Shown in pieces: positions 1 through 7,277 of a stretch of 64,000 bases of DNA. How positions within the stretch are numbered: the first letter of the stretch is position 1; every line of letters starts with the position of its first letter. The stretch covers positions 62,001-126,000 of the forward strand of contig NZ_JARXIA010000014.1 of NCBI RefSeq assembly GCF_031127875.1. Direction: 5' to 3'. The DNA comes from Pelagicoccus sp. SDUM812005. Lineage in GTDB: Bacteria; Verrucomicrobiota; Verrucomicrobiia; Opitutales; Opitutaceae. The notes beneath the pieces were generated by a model. It was not told the DNA's origin. It searched no databases and worked only from the letters and a program-made list of their open reading frames with translations. The position numbers and the translations under genes were made by a program.

Positions 1-420
1 GTTTGCGCGAGACGAATTGATTCGGGCTGGACGGGGATTTGACCTGATTTCGGATGAAAAATCTGGTCCACTCGGCTACCGAGAGTTCGGATCGCATGTC
101 GATCGATTGAGGAACTCTCATTTCGGACACTTATCCACTAGCGGAAACCTCGGTTTTTCTAGGATATTTTTGGTTTCCCATCACTACCCAACACTAATTG
201 CGCAAGGAAAGGATATGACCATCAATTCCGATCTCGATTTCGGAGGTACTGTGAGAACAGACCTAGGGCTGTCGGATATACCCAATTGGGAGATTACTCA
301 ACGCGCGCTCAGACGAAGAGTTGCGGTTGTGATTTGGGGACTTCGAAACTTCTTTTTCGGGGGAGGGATCCCAAGTAGATGAGTATTGTTTTTTTTGAAA
401 CCGGGAAATAGTGGATTTCT
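1..420. other. No convincing gene
   Basis: An open frame of about 120 codons exists on the plus strand, but its translation shows no domain, signal peptide or conserved motif and its composition is unlike a folded protein. I see no tRNA, hairpin repeat or element end here. It may be the downstream spacer of a gene outside the window. Confidence 0.4.
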
Positions 421-1248
421 TTAATGGGCTTCGATGATTTTTTGCAGCTTAGGGTAACCGTATGCGGCGCCTCCGGTTTGGACGTTGAGGTTGTCCAAAA
501 TATTGGCTTTGCCTTGACCGTGAGTGTGACCACAAAGCACAGTTAGGGTTTTGTCGGGATTCGTTTCCATGATCTCGAAGAGGACGGCGCCCATGGCGTG
601 GCTAGTGAAGTGAGGAAGGAAGTCGTCGCCCGATATCTGGCCTTCGTGCCAGCAAGCTTCCTTGAAGGGAGGCACGTGGGTAAGGAAGATGACGCTTTGG
701 TACTTCTGGAAAGCTTGGGCGAGGGTCGACTTCGCTTCGGCTGCGGCTTGGTCGCCGAGCGCGGCGAGCTTCGCGAATCGTTCCGCTGCGCCGAGTCCTT
801 TGAGTTCTTCGATCAAGCGGAAGTCGTTTAGCTCGATGGTACTTTTGTCCGTGCTTCCGAGCCTGCCGTCGGCCCAGCCGTCGTGCCCGACGAGGGCGGT
901 GGTGGGAGTGAGCTCCACCACGCCGCAGCGGGTCAGGTAGCGCATTTTTTTGGAGTCTTCGGAAAGCTGCTGGGCCTCGGCTTTTACGCGGTCGATGGAA
1001 CTGCCGTAGAAGTCGTGGTTTCCGAGCACGAAATAGATCGGCTTGTCGATCAGGTGTTCGAGATCCTCGAGGTAGCCGACGAAGGAGTTCGCGGTTCCGG
1101 TGTCGCCTCCGACGAGTACGATATCCGGCTTTTCGATACGGATGCGTTTGCAGAGCTTTTGAACGCGGTCGAAGGATTTGACGAACTCGAGGTGCAGGTC
1201 GGTGAGCCAAGCGATGCGCTTGGGTTTGGTAGAATTGGGAGAAGTCAT
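421..1248 (-). CDS. Calcineurin-like metallophosphoesterase
   Basis: The 275-residue protein carries the ordered metal-binding motifs of the calcineurin-like phosphoesterase superfamily: TDLHLEF near residue 16 (D-x-H), GGD near 48, GNHD near 76, LTHVPPF in the second half and GHTHG near 240. All dinuclear metal ligands therefore look intact. No signal peptide is visible, so it should be cytoplasmic. The substrate cannot be told from sequence; relatives act on phosphomonoesters, phosphodiesters or nucleotides. It lies downstream of a second, degenerate member of the same superfamily on the same strand, separated by a hairpin, so the two are probably separate transcription units or a weakly coupled pair. 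Confidence 0.88.
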   Translation of the reverse strand: MTSPNSTKPKRIAWLTDLHLEFVKSFDRVQKLCKRIRIEKPDIVLVGGDTGTANSFVGYLEDLEHLIDKPIYFVLGNHDFYGSSIDRVKAEAQQLSEDSKKMRYLTRCGVVELTPTTALVGHDGWADGRLGSTDKSTIELNDFRLIEELKGLGAAERFAKLAALGDQAAAEAKSTLAQAFQKYQSVIFLTHVPPFKEACWHEGQISGDDFLPHFTSHAMGAVLFEIMETNPDKTLTVLCGHTHGQGKANILDNLNVQTGGAAYGYPKLQKIIEAH

Positions 1249-1423
1249 GGTTTGAAGAGTTGCTTAATGCCAGAAGAGCGGTGGAAGGTTCATTTGGTCC
1301 GGCAGACCACTGGATCCGTTGCAGGGGAATCAGATGCTGCCAAAGAAAAAGAGGAAAGTTGGCAAAGGAGAAAAAGAAATTGGGGCGCTCGGCCTCGAGT
1401 GGCCGGGAATTGGATGTTGGAAA

Positions 1424-1461
1424 GAAGGCAGAGTTCTCAGACTCCGCCTTCTGGCGTTTTT
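1424..1461. terminator. Hairpin terminator between two phosphoesterase genes
   Basis: A 10-bp stem with one mismatch (arms 1424-1433 and 1442-1451) is followed on the plus strand by GTTTTTT. It lies just beyond the stop of the minus-strand gene ending at 1476, where the minus-strand sequence after the stem is only moderately T-rich. It probably ends that transcript and may work in both directions. Confidence 0.55.
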
Positions 1462-1475
1462 TAATTAGATACTGG

Positions 1476-2144
1476 TTACGATTGGACGACGGATTCTGCC
1501 GGAAAGGATGACTGCGCGCATCGTGGTTCGATGTTCAGGGTTGTTGGCATCGGCCATGGGGATACGTCCCAGTTTTGGGCCACGTTGTAGCAATGCATGT
1601 CTTCGAAACGTTCGTATCCTGCGGCTCCGGTATCGTGGCCGAAGGCGTGAACGTACGGGCGAGTCTCCTGGACGCGGCACCTTAGGGTGAGGCAACCCAG
1701 GTTGTCGTCGGGAGTGGACTCGTCGAGGACTCCGAAAGGAGGAACGTGCGTGGCGAGGATGTCCAAGTCCTCAGGAATGGAGTTGGCGAGGGCCTCGACG
1801 TCGTCGAGGGTCTGCAAGCCGAAGCGCCTATTGTCCTGCCAGGAAAAGAAGGAGGCTCCGAAAATTTTAAAACCTTCGACTTCGACGAGCTTGCCGTTCA
1901 GCAGTGTGGCCTCCTTGAGCTTTCCGCTTCTGTTGGCCTGGTCGAGGAGAACTGGGTCGTCGTTTTCGCCGGGGATGAAAAACTTGTGTCGGAACTGTTG
2001 ATTGGCGAACCACTCGTTGAGCTTTTCCAAATCGGGATCTTGTTCGCCCTTTGAGTAGAAGTCGCCGCAGTGGATTAGGATATCGCCTCCGAATACGAAG
2101 GGGACGTTCATGCGATGGGTGTTTGAGATGAAGGTAACGTGCAT
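1476..2144 (-). CDS. Metallophosphoesterase-fold protein with degenerate metal site
   Basis: The 222-residue protein follows the layout of small MPPED/239AB-like phosphoesterases: a beta strand ending in SNTH, GGDILIHCGDF, an FxxWFANQ segment, PGEND, ATHVPPFG and HAFGHDTG. Compared with the consensus, the first Asp (SDTH) is Asn, the GNHD box is GEND so its catalytic His is missing, and the last GHxH is GHDT. The CGD and THVPP positions are kept. It may have altered chemistry, a different metal requirement, or be a binding protein rather than an enzyme. It is next to a phosphoesterase of the same superfamily with an intact site at 421-1248. Family assignment is secure; activity is uncertain. 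Confidence 0.75.
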   Translation of the reverse strand: MHVTFISNTHRMNVPFVFGGDILIHCGDFYSKGEQDPDLEKLNEWFANQQFRHKFFIPGENDDPVLLDQANRSGKLKEATLLNGKLVEVEGFKIFGASFFSWQDNRRFGLQTLDDVEALANSIPEDLDILATHVPPFGVLDESTPDDNLGCLTLRCRVQETRPYVHAFGHDTGAAGYERFEDMHCYNVAQNWDVSPWPMPTTLNIEPRCAQSSFPAESVVQS

Positions 2145-2188
2145 TGTCTGTTTGGGTGGTATCGAAAATTTGGTGATGCTTCAGCGGG

Positions 2189-2719
2189 TCAGTTCTCGTC
2201 GAAGACGACGTCGTGGAACTTGACGCGAATTGGCAGCGAATGGTCTTTCAGGAATAACTCGAAGATCCCGTCGAAGTCGGGGTTGCGAACTTCTTTGCCT
2301 CTTTCTTCTGCCATGAGGTAGATGTAATTCCGGATGTGGACCTTCGCTTCGGGCAGAAACCCGTCCATGGCAAGGATCAGGGCGGTTTCGTATTCGACGG
2401 CTGCCGTGTCGCCGCATGCGTCGTAGGCTTCGCGAATGGTCCAGTCTGCCTCTTCGACCCGGTTCTGCCTCCCGAGCGCGAAGGCGAGGTGGGTGTAGGA
2501 TCGTGGAGACTTTGGATCGATGCTAAGATGCAAGCGCGTCAAGGACTCGAGGAGCGGCCACGCTCCGGCTAGCCATGCTCTGTGCATGAAATAGTAACTC
2601 AAGCCCGGGTTGCCGGCGCGAATGGCTTTTGCGATGGGTTCGGAATCTTCGTTCGTCAGCTGTCGCTTGGCTCTTAGCTGAAGGACTTCGTTCAGGTCGA
2701 TTTTATGGATGTCTTTCAT
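2189..2719 (-). CDS. Helical-repeat protein, paralogue B
   Basis: I chose the ATG at 2717-2719 because the reading frame continues upstream only through a terminator hairpin and low-complexity Arg/Pro translation. The resulting 176-residue protein starts MKDIHKIDLNEV. Its middle (SPRSYTHLAFALGRQNRVEE) and the following helices look like a TPR-type helical repeat. It aligns along its length with the product of 2890-3435, including (S/P)PR-Y-x-x-LAFA in the middle and FLKD near the C-terminus, so the two are tandem paralogues. No enzyme motif is seen. The order excisionase-like protein, paralogue A, paralogue B suggests accessory or mobile-element cargo; function unknown. Confidence 0.65.
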   Translation of the reverse strand: MKDIHKIDLNEVLQLRAKRQLTNEDSEPIAKAIRAGNPGLSYYFMHRAWLAGAWPLLESLTRLHLSIDPKSPRSYTHLAFALGRQNRVEEADWTIREAYDACGDTAAVEYETALILAMDGFLPEAKVHIRNYIYLMAEERGKEVRNPDFDGIFELFLKDHSLPIRVKFHDVVFDEN

Positions 2720-2738
2720 AGGATTGGATATATGGAAA

Positions 2739-2766
2739 GGCCCCGAGCGTCGGAGACGTCGGGGCC
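2739..2766 (-). terminator. GC-rich terminator after paralogue A
   Basis: The arms 2739-2751 and 2755-2766 pair over 12 bp with a single bulged base and a three-base loop. On the minus strand the stem is followed by CCTTTCC. It lies between the stop of the gene at 2890-3435 and the start of the gene at 2189-2719, so it should terminate the former and separates the two paralogues. Confidence 0.65.
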
Positions 2767-2889
2767 TATTGGGTTTGTTTTCGCTTCTGTCGTTCGCTGA
2801 AACGGGCCAATGCATCGGAGGGGCCGGCCGAAGGGCGGTTCCGAGATGGCTTCCGTCGCGCTGGCTCAAGTGCTGCAGTGGAAAGCCGG

Positions 2890-3435
2890 TTACGCTTTCC
2901 CCGTGCCTTCGGTGTCCGACTGGATTCCGTTGTCCTTGAGGAAGGCGTAGTAGGCTTTTCCGAATTCGGTAAAGCTGGCTTTGTCGTCGCCGCTCTCGGA
3001 GGCGAGGAGCCGATGCATGGCGAAGTAGAGCTGCGTTTGGTCGTGTTGGCCGAAGGTACCGCAGACGACTGCCATTTCCTTCATGTAGCGGGAAGCGGAT
3101 GGGCAACGCTCGTAGCCGAGTTTGAGCAGGTCGTCGGACTCCTGCTGGCGGTCGAGATGGGCGTAGGCGAATGCGAGGTAGATGTAGGGACGTGGCGATT
3201 GCGGAGCACTCAGGTTGTGTTCCCGAACGCAGCTTTCCAGCAGCAGCCAGTTTTCCGTTTCGCAGGCTTCCCGCATCAGGGCGAAGCTCGCGGCCTCGTC
3301 GCCGGCCTCGATCTGTTTCCCGAGTTTGGAGAGTTGCTTTTCGCTGAGCCGCTTTCTGCGGCGGCGTGAGCTGCCTTGCTGGGCTTGTTCCTTCGATGGT
3401 TTCAAGGGTTTTGTTCTCCGCTTTTTGAAAGGCAT
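2890..3435 (-). CDS. Helical-repeat protein, paralogue A
   Basis: The ATG at 3433-3435 is preceded by AGAGGTC at a good ribosome-binding distance. The 181-residue product begins with a very basic tail (MPFKKRRTKPLKPS, then a run of Arg/Lys to about residue 30), followed by alpha-helical TPR-like sequence with SPRPYIYLAFAYAHLDRQQE in the centre. It is a diverged paralogue of the protein encoded at 2189-2719. The start overlaps the end of the upstream excisionase-like gene by 34 bases, so they are translationally linked. The basic tail suggests nucleic-acid binding, but that is inference. No known name. Confidence 0.65.
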   Translation of the reverse strand: MPFKKRRTKPLKPSKEQAQQGSSRRRRKRLSEKQLSKLGKQIEAGDEAASFALMREACETENWLLLESCVREHNLSAPQSPRPYIYLAFAYAHLDRQQESDDLLKLGYERCPSASRYMKEMAVVCGTFGQHDQTQLYFAMHRLLASESGDDKASFTEFGKAYYAFLKDNGIQSDTEGTGKA

Positions 3436-3608
3436 GTTCTGACCTCTTTGGGGTCGAATCGAACCAGTCTGCCGATCTTGATATAGGGAACCCTCTTTTC
3501 CGCCTGCATCTTCCTCAGCCAGCGAAGCGAGGGGCGCGAGGCCTCGTCGAAGAGGATTTCGAGTAACGTTATCCCGTCCACTAGTTTGGTTGGTTCTCCA
3601 TCTTTCAT
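3402..3608 (-). CDS. Excisionase/AlpA-like helix-turn-helix protein
   Basis: A 68-residue protein with the pattern of MerR-like excisionase-family DNA-binding proteins: an N-terminal helix, the segment RPSLRWLRKMQAEKRVPYIK and then IGRLVRFDPKEV, where the wing motif (VPYxKIGRLVRF) is typical. Such proteins act as directionality factors or transcriptional regulators in mobile elements. An AGAGG motif precedes the ATG at 3608. It overlaps the gene upstream by four bases and the one downstream by 34, so the three form one unit. No integrase gene was found nearby, so a regulatory role in a residual element is as likely as excision. Confidence 0.72.
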   Translation of the reverse strand: MKDGEPTKLVDGITLLEILFDEASRPSLRWLRKMQAEKRVPYIKIGRLVRFDPKEVRTCLSKSGEQNP

Positions 3609-3880
3609 GATGCGGACCTTTCCTCTTTAAGGTTTTCGAGGGTTTTGCTTCCACCCCCTAAATCCATAGTGAGCTCGACGAGTGGGCCGACTTTACCAGA
3701 ATCCATGCAGTAGTAGCGTTGCAGTTCGAAAGAGATCAGAATATTTATTCGATTTGCTGAACCATCCTCGCAAGCGGAGTTTCCCGCGTAGAGCGAGTCG
3801 GTGGTCGGACTTAATTCGAATGCGTCTCCAACTTTGTTAAGTACGATTAGCGTCGATTGGGATGTCGAATTCGGTGTCAT
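3605..3880 (-). CDS. Hypothetical protein, first gene of excisionase-like unit
   Basis: The frame is open from 3919; I prefer the ATG at 3880 (MTPNSTSQ), giving 91 residues, because the 13 codons above it are AT-rich and lysine-heavy like the leader region. Its stop overlaps the start of the excisionase-like gene in an ATGA arrangement, which supports it being translated. The sequence contains ILISFELQRYYCMDSGKVGP but no motif I recognise. Function unknown. Confidence 0.45.
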   Translation of the reverse strand: MTPNSTSQSTLIVLNKVGDAFELSPTTDSLYAGNSACEDGSANRINILISFELQRYYCMDSGKVGPLVELTMDLGGGSKTLENLKEERSAS

Positions 3881-4000
3881 TTTAACAATTAGTGATTTTT
3901 TATTACTTTTTAGATGCATCTAGATGAACGAAGATGCGTACTCAGGAAGTGGATACAAATTGGTCTGGACTGACGTGCCGCCATTCGCTGAGTTTGCTTC

Positions 4001-4528
4001 ATGAAAACGATAACGAATTTTGCAGTGTCCCTCGAAAAATCGGAAAAGGCTCTCGCCAGTATGGATCTGGAAAAGGTTTTTCGAAGGGTTTTTCCCCGTT
4101 ACCTAAGACACTATAAGGCGAGCGTTCAGCAGGATCGGGCGGGCACAGACTACTACGTCGTGACGGAAACGGTGACGGTTCAGGTCGATATGAAGGTGCT
4201 GTCTCGCGATCCCGGCTGGAAGTCGGGCTGGAGCTCGTGCCTGCCGATCGAGCTCTGGTCGGTCAAGGACCGCTGGATCTGCGGATACGATGGAAACGCG
4301 GATTTCGTTTTGTGGGTTTACCGCGATTCGAATCGAGTCGTGCTCGCTCGTCGTAAGGAGTTGCGTGACTACGTCAACCTACGCCGACTGGAATGGATGT
4401 TCTTTCTAAAGGAATACGAAAGCCAGACGCGTAGCTGGAACGGAACGATCTACACCTCCAGCTTCGTTTGGCTTCCCTTTTTCGTGGTGGCGAAACAGGG
4501 TTTTTTCTACCAGTACAAGGTTGCGTGA
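4001..4528 (+). CDS. Putative PD-(D/E)XK nuclease-fold protein
   Basis: The 175-residue product has no signal peptide. Between residues 45 and 105 it shows GTDYYV, VQVDMKVLSRD, CLPIELWS and GNADFVLWVY, an arrangement in which an Asp, a D-x-K and an acidic residue on successive strands resemble the PD-(D/E)XK restriction-endonuclease-like core. The remainder (RRKELRDYVNLRRLEW) is helical and basic. It stands alone on the plus strand between two minus-strand units in an accessory region. The fold assignment rests on motif reading only; a phage- or plasmid-type protein of unknown function is the fallback. Confidence 0.55.
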   Translation: MKTITNFAVSLEKSEKALASMDLEKVFRRVFPRYLRHYKASVQQDRAGTDYYVVTETVTVQVDMKVLSRDPGWKSGWSSCLPIELWSVKDRWICGYDGNADFVLWVYRDSNRVVLARRKELRDYVNLRRLEWMFFLKEYESQTRSWNGTIYTSSFVWLPFFVVAKQGFFYQYKVA

Positions 4529-4733
4529 GACCTATGCCAGGATCTATCCTTTACGAGGATCATCACCAAAACGAAAAGGTGAGGGGGGTAGGTCCTCACT
4601 TTGTGGAAGCGAACGGGGGGATCTCGGTGATGTTTCTGGAAAGTATGGAAGTTCGGCACGCTTTGGTTCCTGTTGTTTCGCTATCGATACAGTAATGTTC
4701 GCTAGACCGTGCGGACTATATAAACCGACATCA

Positions 4734-5435
4734 TCATTCGAAAAATACGCGACAATGAAGCCAGGGTACGGCGGAACGCCGCGGACCTGGCTTCGTTTTC
4801 AGACCGTTTTTATGTAGTAACCTCGCAGAAATTCCATCGCTAGGCGCTCTTGACGGAAAAAAATCCTCCGTGGCGTCGAAATGCAGGTACGCTCGTCTTT
4901 GTATGGCTTCCAGCTGCCGGCTTACCCTTTCATCAAGGAAGCGAGGTCGACTGACGACTATTGGTGAATTGCCCGATTGGAAAAAGTATTTCAGTTCAAC
5001 GGTTTGGTCCTCGTACGCGGTCATCTGGGCCTGCAAGAATAGTGGACTGTGCATTAGCCGTATCTGTTCTTCCTCGTCCGGCCAATCGCAGAATGGAAAC
5101 GTCAAAATGCAGTAGCCTTGATCGTAGGTGATGTAATTCTTCGGTATAGGTTTCTTATTCCTCCAATATACGAACTTAAATCCTTGAATTTTATCAAGGA
5201 ACCGGCCGCAGAGACGAGTAACTTCCAGCGGGTCCGTCGCCTCCACAAGACCTTCGCTTATTACATTGAAGGAGTTGTAGGCTTTTGCGAGCTCTCGCAA
5301 GTGCACTTCGTTTCGATAATTTAGGCCGTGTAAGTGCATAAACCCTCTCGTTTTATCCACTTCTGAGACCTGTAATTCAGCCTTTGCCAATATCAACTCG
5401 ATTGGCGTAGGGATCCATATGGACTTACTTTTCAT
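4734..5435 (-). CDS. Hypothetical protein
   Basis: A 233-residue protein with an AGGAGG ribosome-binding site just before the ATG at 5435. It is rich in aromatic residues in the centre (FKFVYWRNKKPIPKNYITYD) and has no signal peptide or membrane segment. I do not recognise a family. Its last 20 or so codons run through a GC-rich hairpin (4757-4794), so the true protein may once have ended earlier and read into a terminator. It lies in the accessory region between the PD-(D/E)XK-like gene and decayed coding remnants. Confidence 0.5.
   Translation of the reverse strand: MKSKSIWIPTPIELILAKAELQVSEVDKTRGFMHLHGLNYRNEVHLRELAKAYNSFNVISEGLVEATDPLEVTRLCGRFLDKIQGFKFVYWRNKKPIPKNYITYDQGYCILTFPFCDWPDEEEQIRLMHSPLFLQAQMTAYEDQTVELKYFFQSGNSPIVVSRPRFLDERVSRQLEAIQRRAYLHFDATEDFFPSRAPSDGISARLLHKNGLKTKPGPRRSAVPWLHCRVFFE
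4757..4794. terminator. Strong hairpin inside the 3' end of a coding frame
   Basis: Arms GAAGCCAGG(G)T and ACCTGGCTTC pair with additional G-C pairing towards a small loop, and the plus strand continues GTTTTC. It could terminate the plus-strand transcript from 4001-4528. It also sits within the last codons of the minus-strand gene at 4734-5435. Confidence 0.45.
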
Positions 5436-5451
5436 CTATGGTCCTCCTGAT

Positions 5452-5697
5452 TCACGGCCGAGGGTTTATGACCCGCTTCGCCGTTTCGATTCGTTTTGTA
5501 TCCTCTGCTGAACTCAAGAGAGGATTGTGTTGTGCATAAGTTTTCATGTTTCCTTTTTGATAAGGGTTTCCAGGGCCTCCAGAAGCAGAGGCTTGCGGAC
5601 GTATGTTATGCGCCTCTTTAGTCAGATTCAAAATCCGACGATTGAGCTCGTGCCGGCGTTTTTTTTCGACCGTGAACGATTGATTCCCTGTTAACTG
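5452..5697 (-). pseudogene. Open frame without start codon, possible gene remnant
   Basis: Downstream of an in-frame TAG at 5698-5700 a frame of 81 codons runs to a TGA at 5452-5454, just before the ribosome-binding site of the gene at 4734-5435. The translation looks protein-like (FTVEKKRRHELNRRILNL, then SGGPGNPYQKGNMKTYAQHN) yet has no good start codon, so it is probably the 3' part of a broken gene. I do not recognise it. The remaining bases up to 5842 show no clear feature. Confidence 0.35.
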
Positions 5698-5842
5698 CTA
5701 CTCGGCTGCGCCCCGATATCGTCTATGAAACAACCCTGTGAGATTTTTCCTTGTAGGACTCTATCCTTGTCCACCCGAGGGCGGCGAAACCAATCGTTTG
5801 GCTCACTGACGGGAGATGTCGTCAACTCTACCTGTCTATCAG

Positions 5843-6447
5843 TTACTGGTGTTCTCCAATTAGCTGCTCGAAGAGCTCAGGGTTTTTGATGATTGCTAGG
5901 ATCTCATTTTTCATCTCTTTGCGGGATTCCCTAGCTGCTTTTAGTCGGTCGATCTCGAATTAAATCCGGCTGCGTTGGAGTACGAGGAAATCGATTTCTT
6001 TCTGGCAGCCCTCGACCGACTTCAGGTCCATGGTTTTGAGCGAGGTATGGATTAGGTCGTTGCGTTCTTTGGTGAGTTTGCGGACGCGGTCCATCCATTC
6101 AGTTTTCGCTTCGTCCTTGAGTGGGATACGATAGTTGAACCCGACTTTCAGGTGGTTGGATTGATCGTTCGCTTGGCTCGGAACCAAATCTGGTACGACC
6201 TCCTCGAGGAATCGCGTCGAAATAACGCCCCAGGGTTTGTTGTTCAGTCTGGGGTTGCTCCGCGGAATCGAGGGTTAACTCGAAATTGGATCTGGAAACC
6301 AGGTCTTTCAAGAGCAGCTCCATAAGCTTGAATCGCATGACATTGCGACCTATCTCCTGGCAGAGTTTGTCCCGAGCTTTTTTGCGAGTCGTTTGGCGCA
6401 GAGGGTTTGTTCACTTGAGGAGGTGATTTATTCTTCAGTGAAATCAT
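5843..6447 (-). pseudogene. Frameshifted hypothetical gene
   Basis: Joining three frames gives one protein-like sequence of about 200 residues: a start MISLKNKSPPQ at 6447, a frameshift near 6375 into DKLCQEIGRNVMRFKLMELL, a second near 6210 into FLEEVVPDLVPSQ and KVGFNYRIPLKDEAKTEWMD, then an in-frame TAA at 5960-5962, after which the same frame continues FEIDRLKAARESRKEMKNE to a stop at 5843. The segment KERNDLIHTSL resembles the RN-x3-H motif of HEPN-fold proteins, and the layout (EIGRN..RFKLMELLLK) is that of a hypothetical family seen on plasmids and genomic islands. Three lesions make it non-functional unless there are sequencing errors. Confidence 0.65.
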
Positions 6448-6453
6448 CGTTGG

Positions 6454-6624
6454 TCAGGGGGGCGATTTAAATTGTTTCATCGTTCCTACTTTGGGCACAA
6501 GTTGAAGCGTTTCTTGTTCTTTTTCAGTGCGGACGTCACGGAGTTCGATGAGTTGCTTGGATTCGGGATTCTTTGCTAGAGTGAGGTAAACTTCAGCTCG
6601 GCAGATCCGTATTAGAATGCATGT
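6454..6624 (-). pseudogene. Short coding remnant without start
   Basis: A minus-strand frame of 56 codons ending at TGA 6454-6456 translates to protein-like sequence (RAEVYLTLAKNPESKQLIEL, then KVGTMKQFKSPP). It opens after an in-frame TAG and lacks a start codon, and it sits directly upstream of the frameshifted gene at 5843-6447. It is probably another remnant in the same decayed patch; no family recognised. Confidence 0.3.
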
Positions 6625-7223
6625 CTACTTTCGGCTTTCCAACTCTGGTCGAGAGGGTTCTTCGTTTTTCCCTTCCGCGTGCGAAATCGCTTAAGCTTGC
6701 CTGTATTTTGGTGGTCTTGGCGACTGGATCGCTATCGGGGGAGAGTCTCCAAAAGGGCCCTGTCTATTTCTATGATCGCTACGGTTCGCAGAAATCGAGC
6801 AAGGCGGTTTTGGGGTACAAGATCTACACCCCATTCAAGAGTACCCATGTACCGATCGATCAACCGTGTTTGCTTCGCAAGTACAGCAAGGACGGAGTTC
6901 GGCTTGAGGTCTTGTTCTCTGATCCTGGGCTTGAGGCTCTGTGGGTACGTATCTCGCTCCAAAACAAGTTCACCGACGAGAGCCTAGCTGCGGCGCTAGC
7001 TGCCTATGGTAACGGCTGGAAGCGGGTACGGTCGGACTCCACTGTGGGGTTGGAGATCCCTATCTTGTACGCGAAAACAATCTTCCAAAGCGAGGAAGGC
7101 AGGCTCGCCTACTTCTTCGCGACGACCAAGCAGCTGATGATCTACTCGACTGACGCTATCGATGCGTCGAAGGCATTCCATCAGAGGCGAGCGGAAGAGC
7201 AGGCGAAGGTGCCGGTGTTTTAA
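6621..7223 (+). CDS. Exported protein of unknown function
   Basis: The 200-residue product has a basic N-terminus, then a hydrophobic stretch around residues 25-38 (ACILVVLATGSLSG) typical of a signal peptide, so it should be secreted or periplasmic. The mature part contains PVYFYDRYGSQKSSKAVLGY and a region about evaluating an alternating polar/hydrophobic beta pattern. No catalytic motif is visible. The gene is convergent with the RecD-like helicase gene; a 54-base gap separates the stops. Similar small exported proteins of unknown role are frequent in Verrucomicrobiota. Confidence 0.6.
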   Translation: MSTFGFPTLVERVLRFSLPRAKSLKLACILVVLATGSLSGESLQKGPVYFYDRYGSQKSSKAVLGYKIYTPFKSTHVPIDQPCLLRKYSKDGVRLEVLFSDPGLEALWVRISLQNKFTDESLAAALAAYGNGWKRVRSDSTVGLEIPILYAKTIFQSEEGRLAYFFATTKQLMIYSTDAIDASKAFHQRRAEEQAKVPVF

Positions 7224-7277
7224 TTCATAACGATTTGGAGGACCATTAGACGGTTCGCCGTACCTGATGTTGCTAGT

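Noticed and set aside
17-382. 121-codon plus-strand frame
   Set aside because: No motif, signal or ribosome-binding site; composition looks random.
2720-3106. Upstream extension of the paralogue-B frame (would give 305 residues)
   Set aside because: It runs through a terminator hairpin and through the antisense-shifted coding region of paralogue A, and reads as Arg/Pro-rich shadow sequence.
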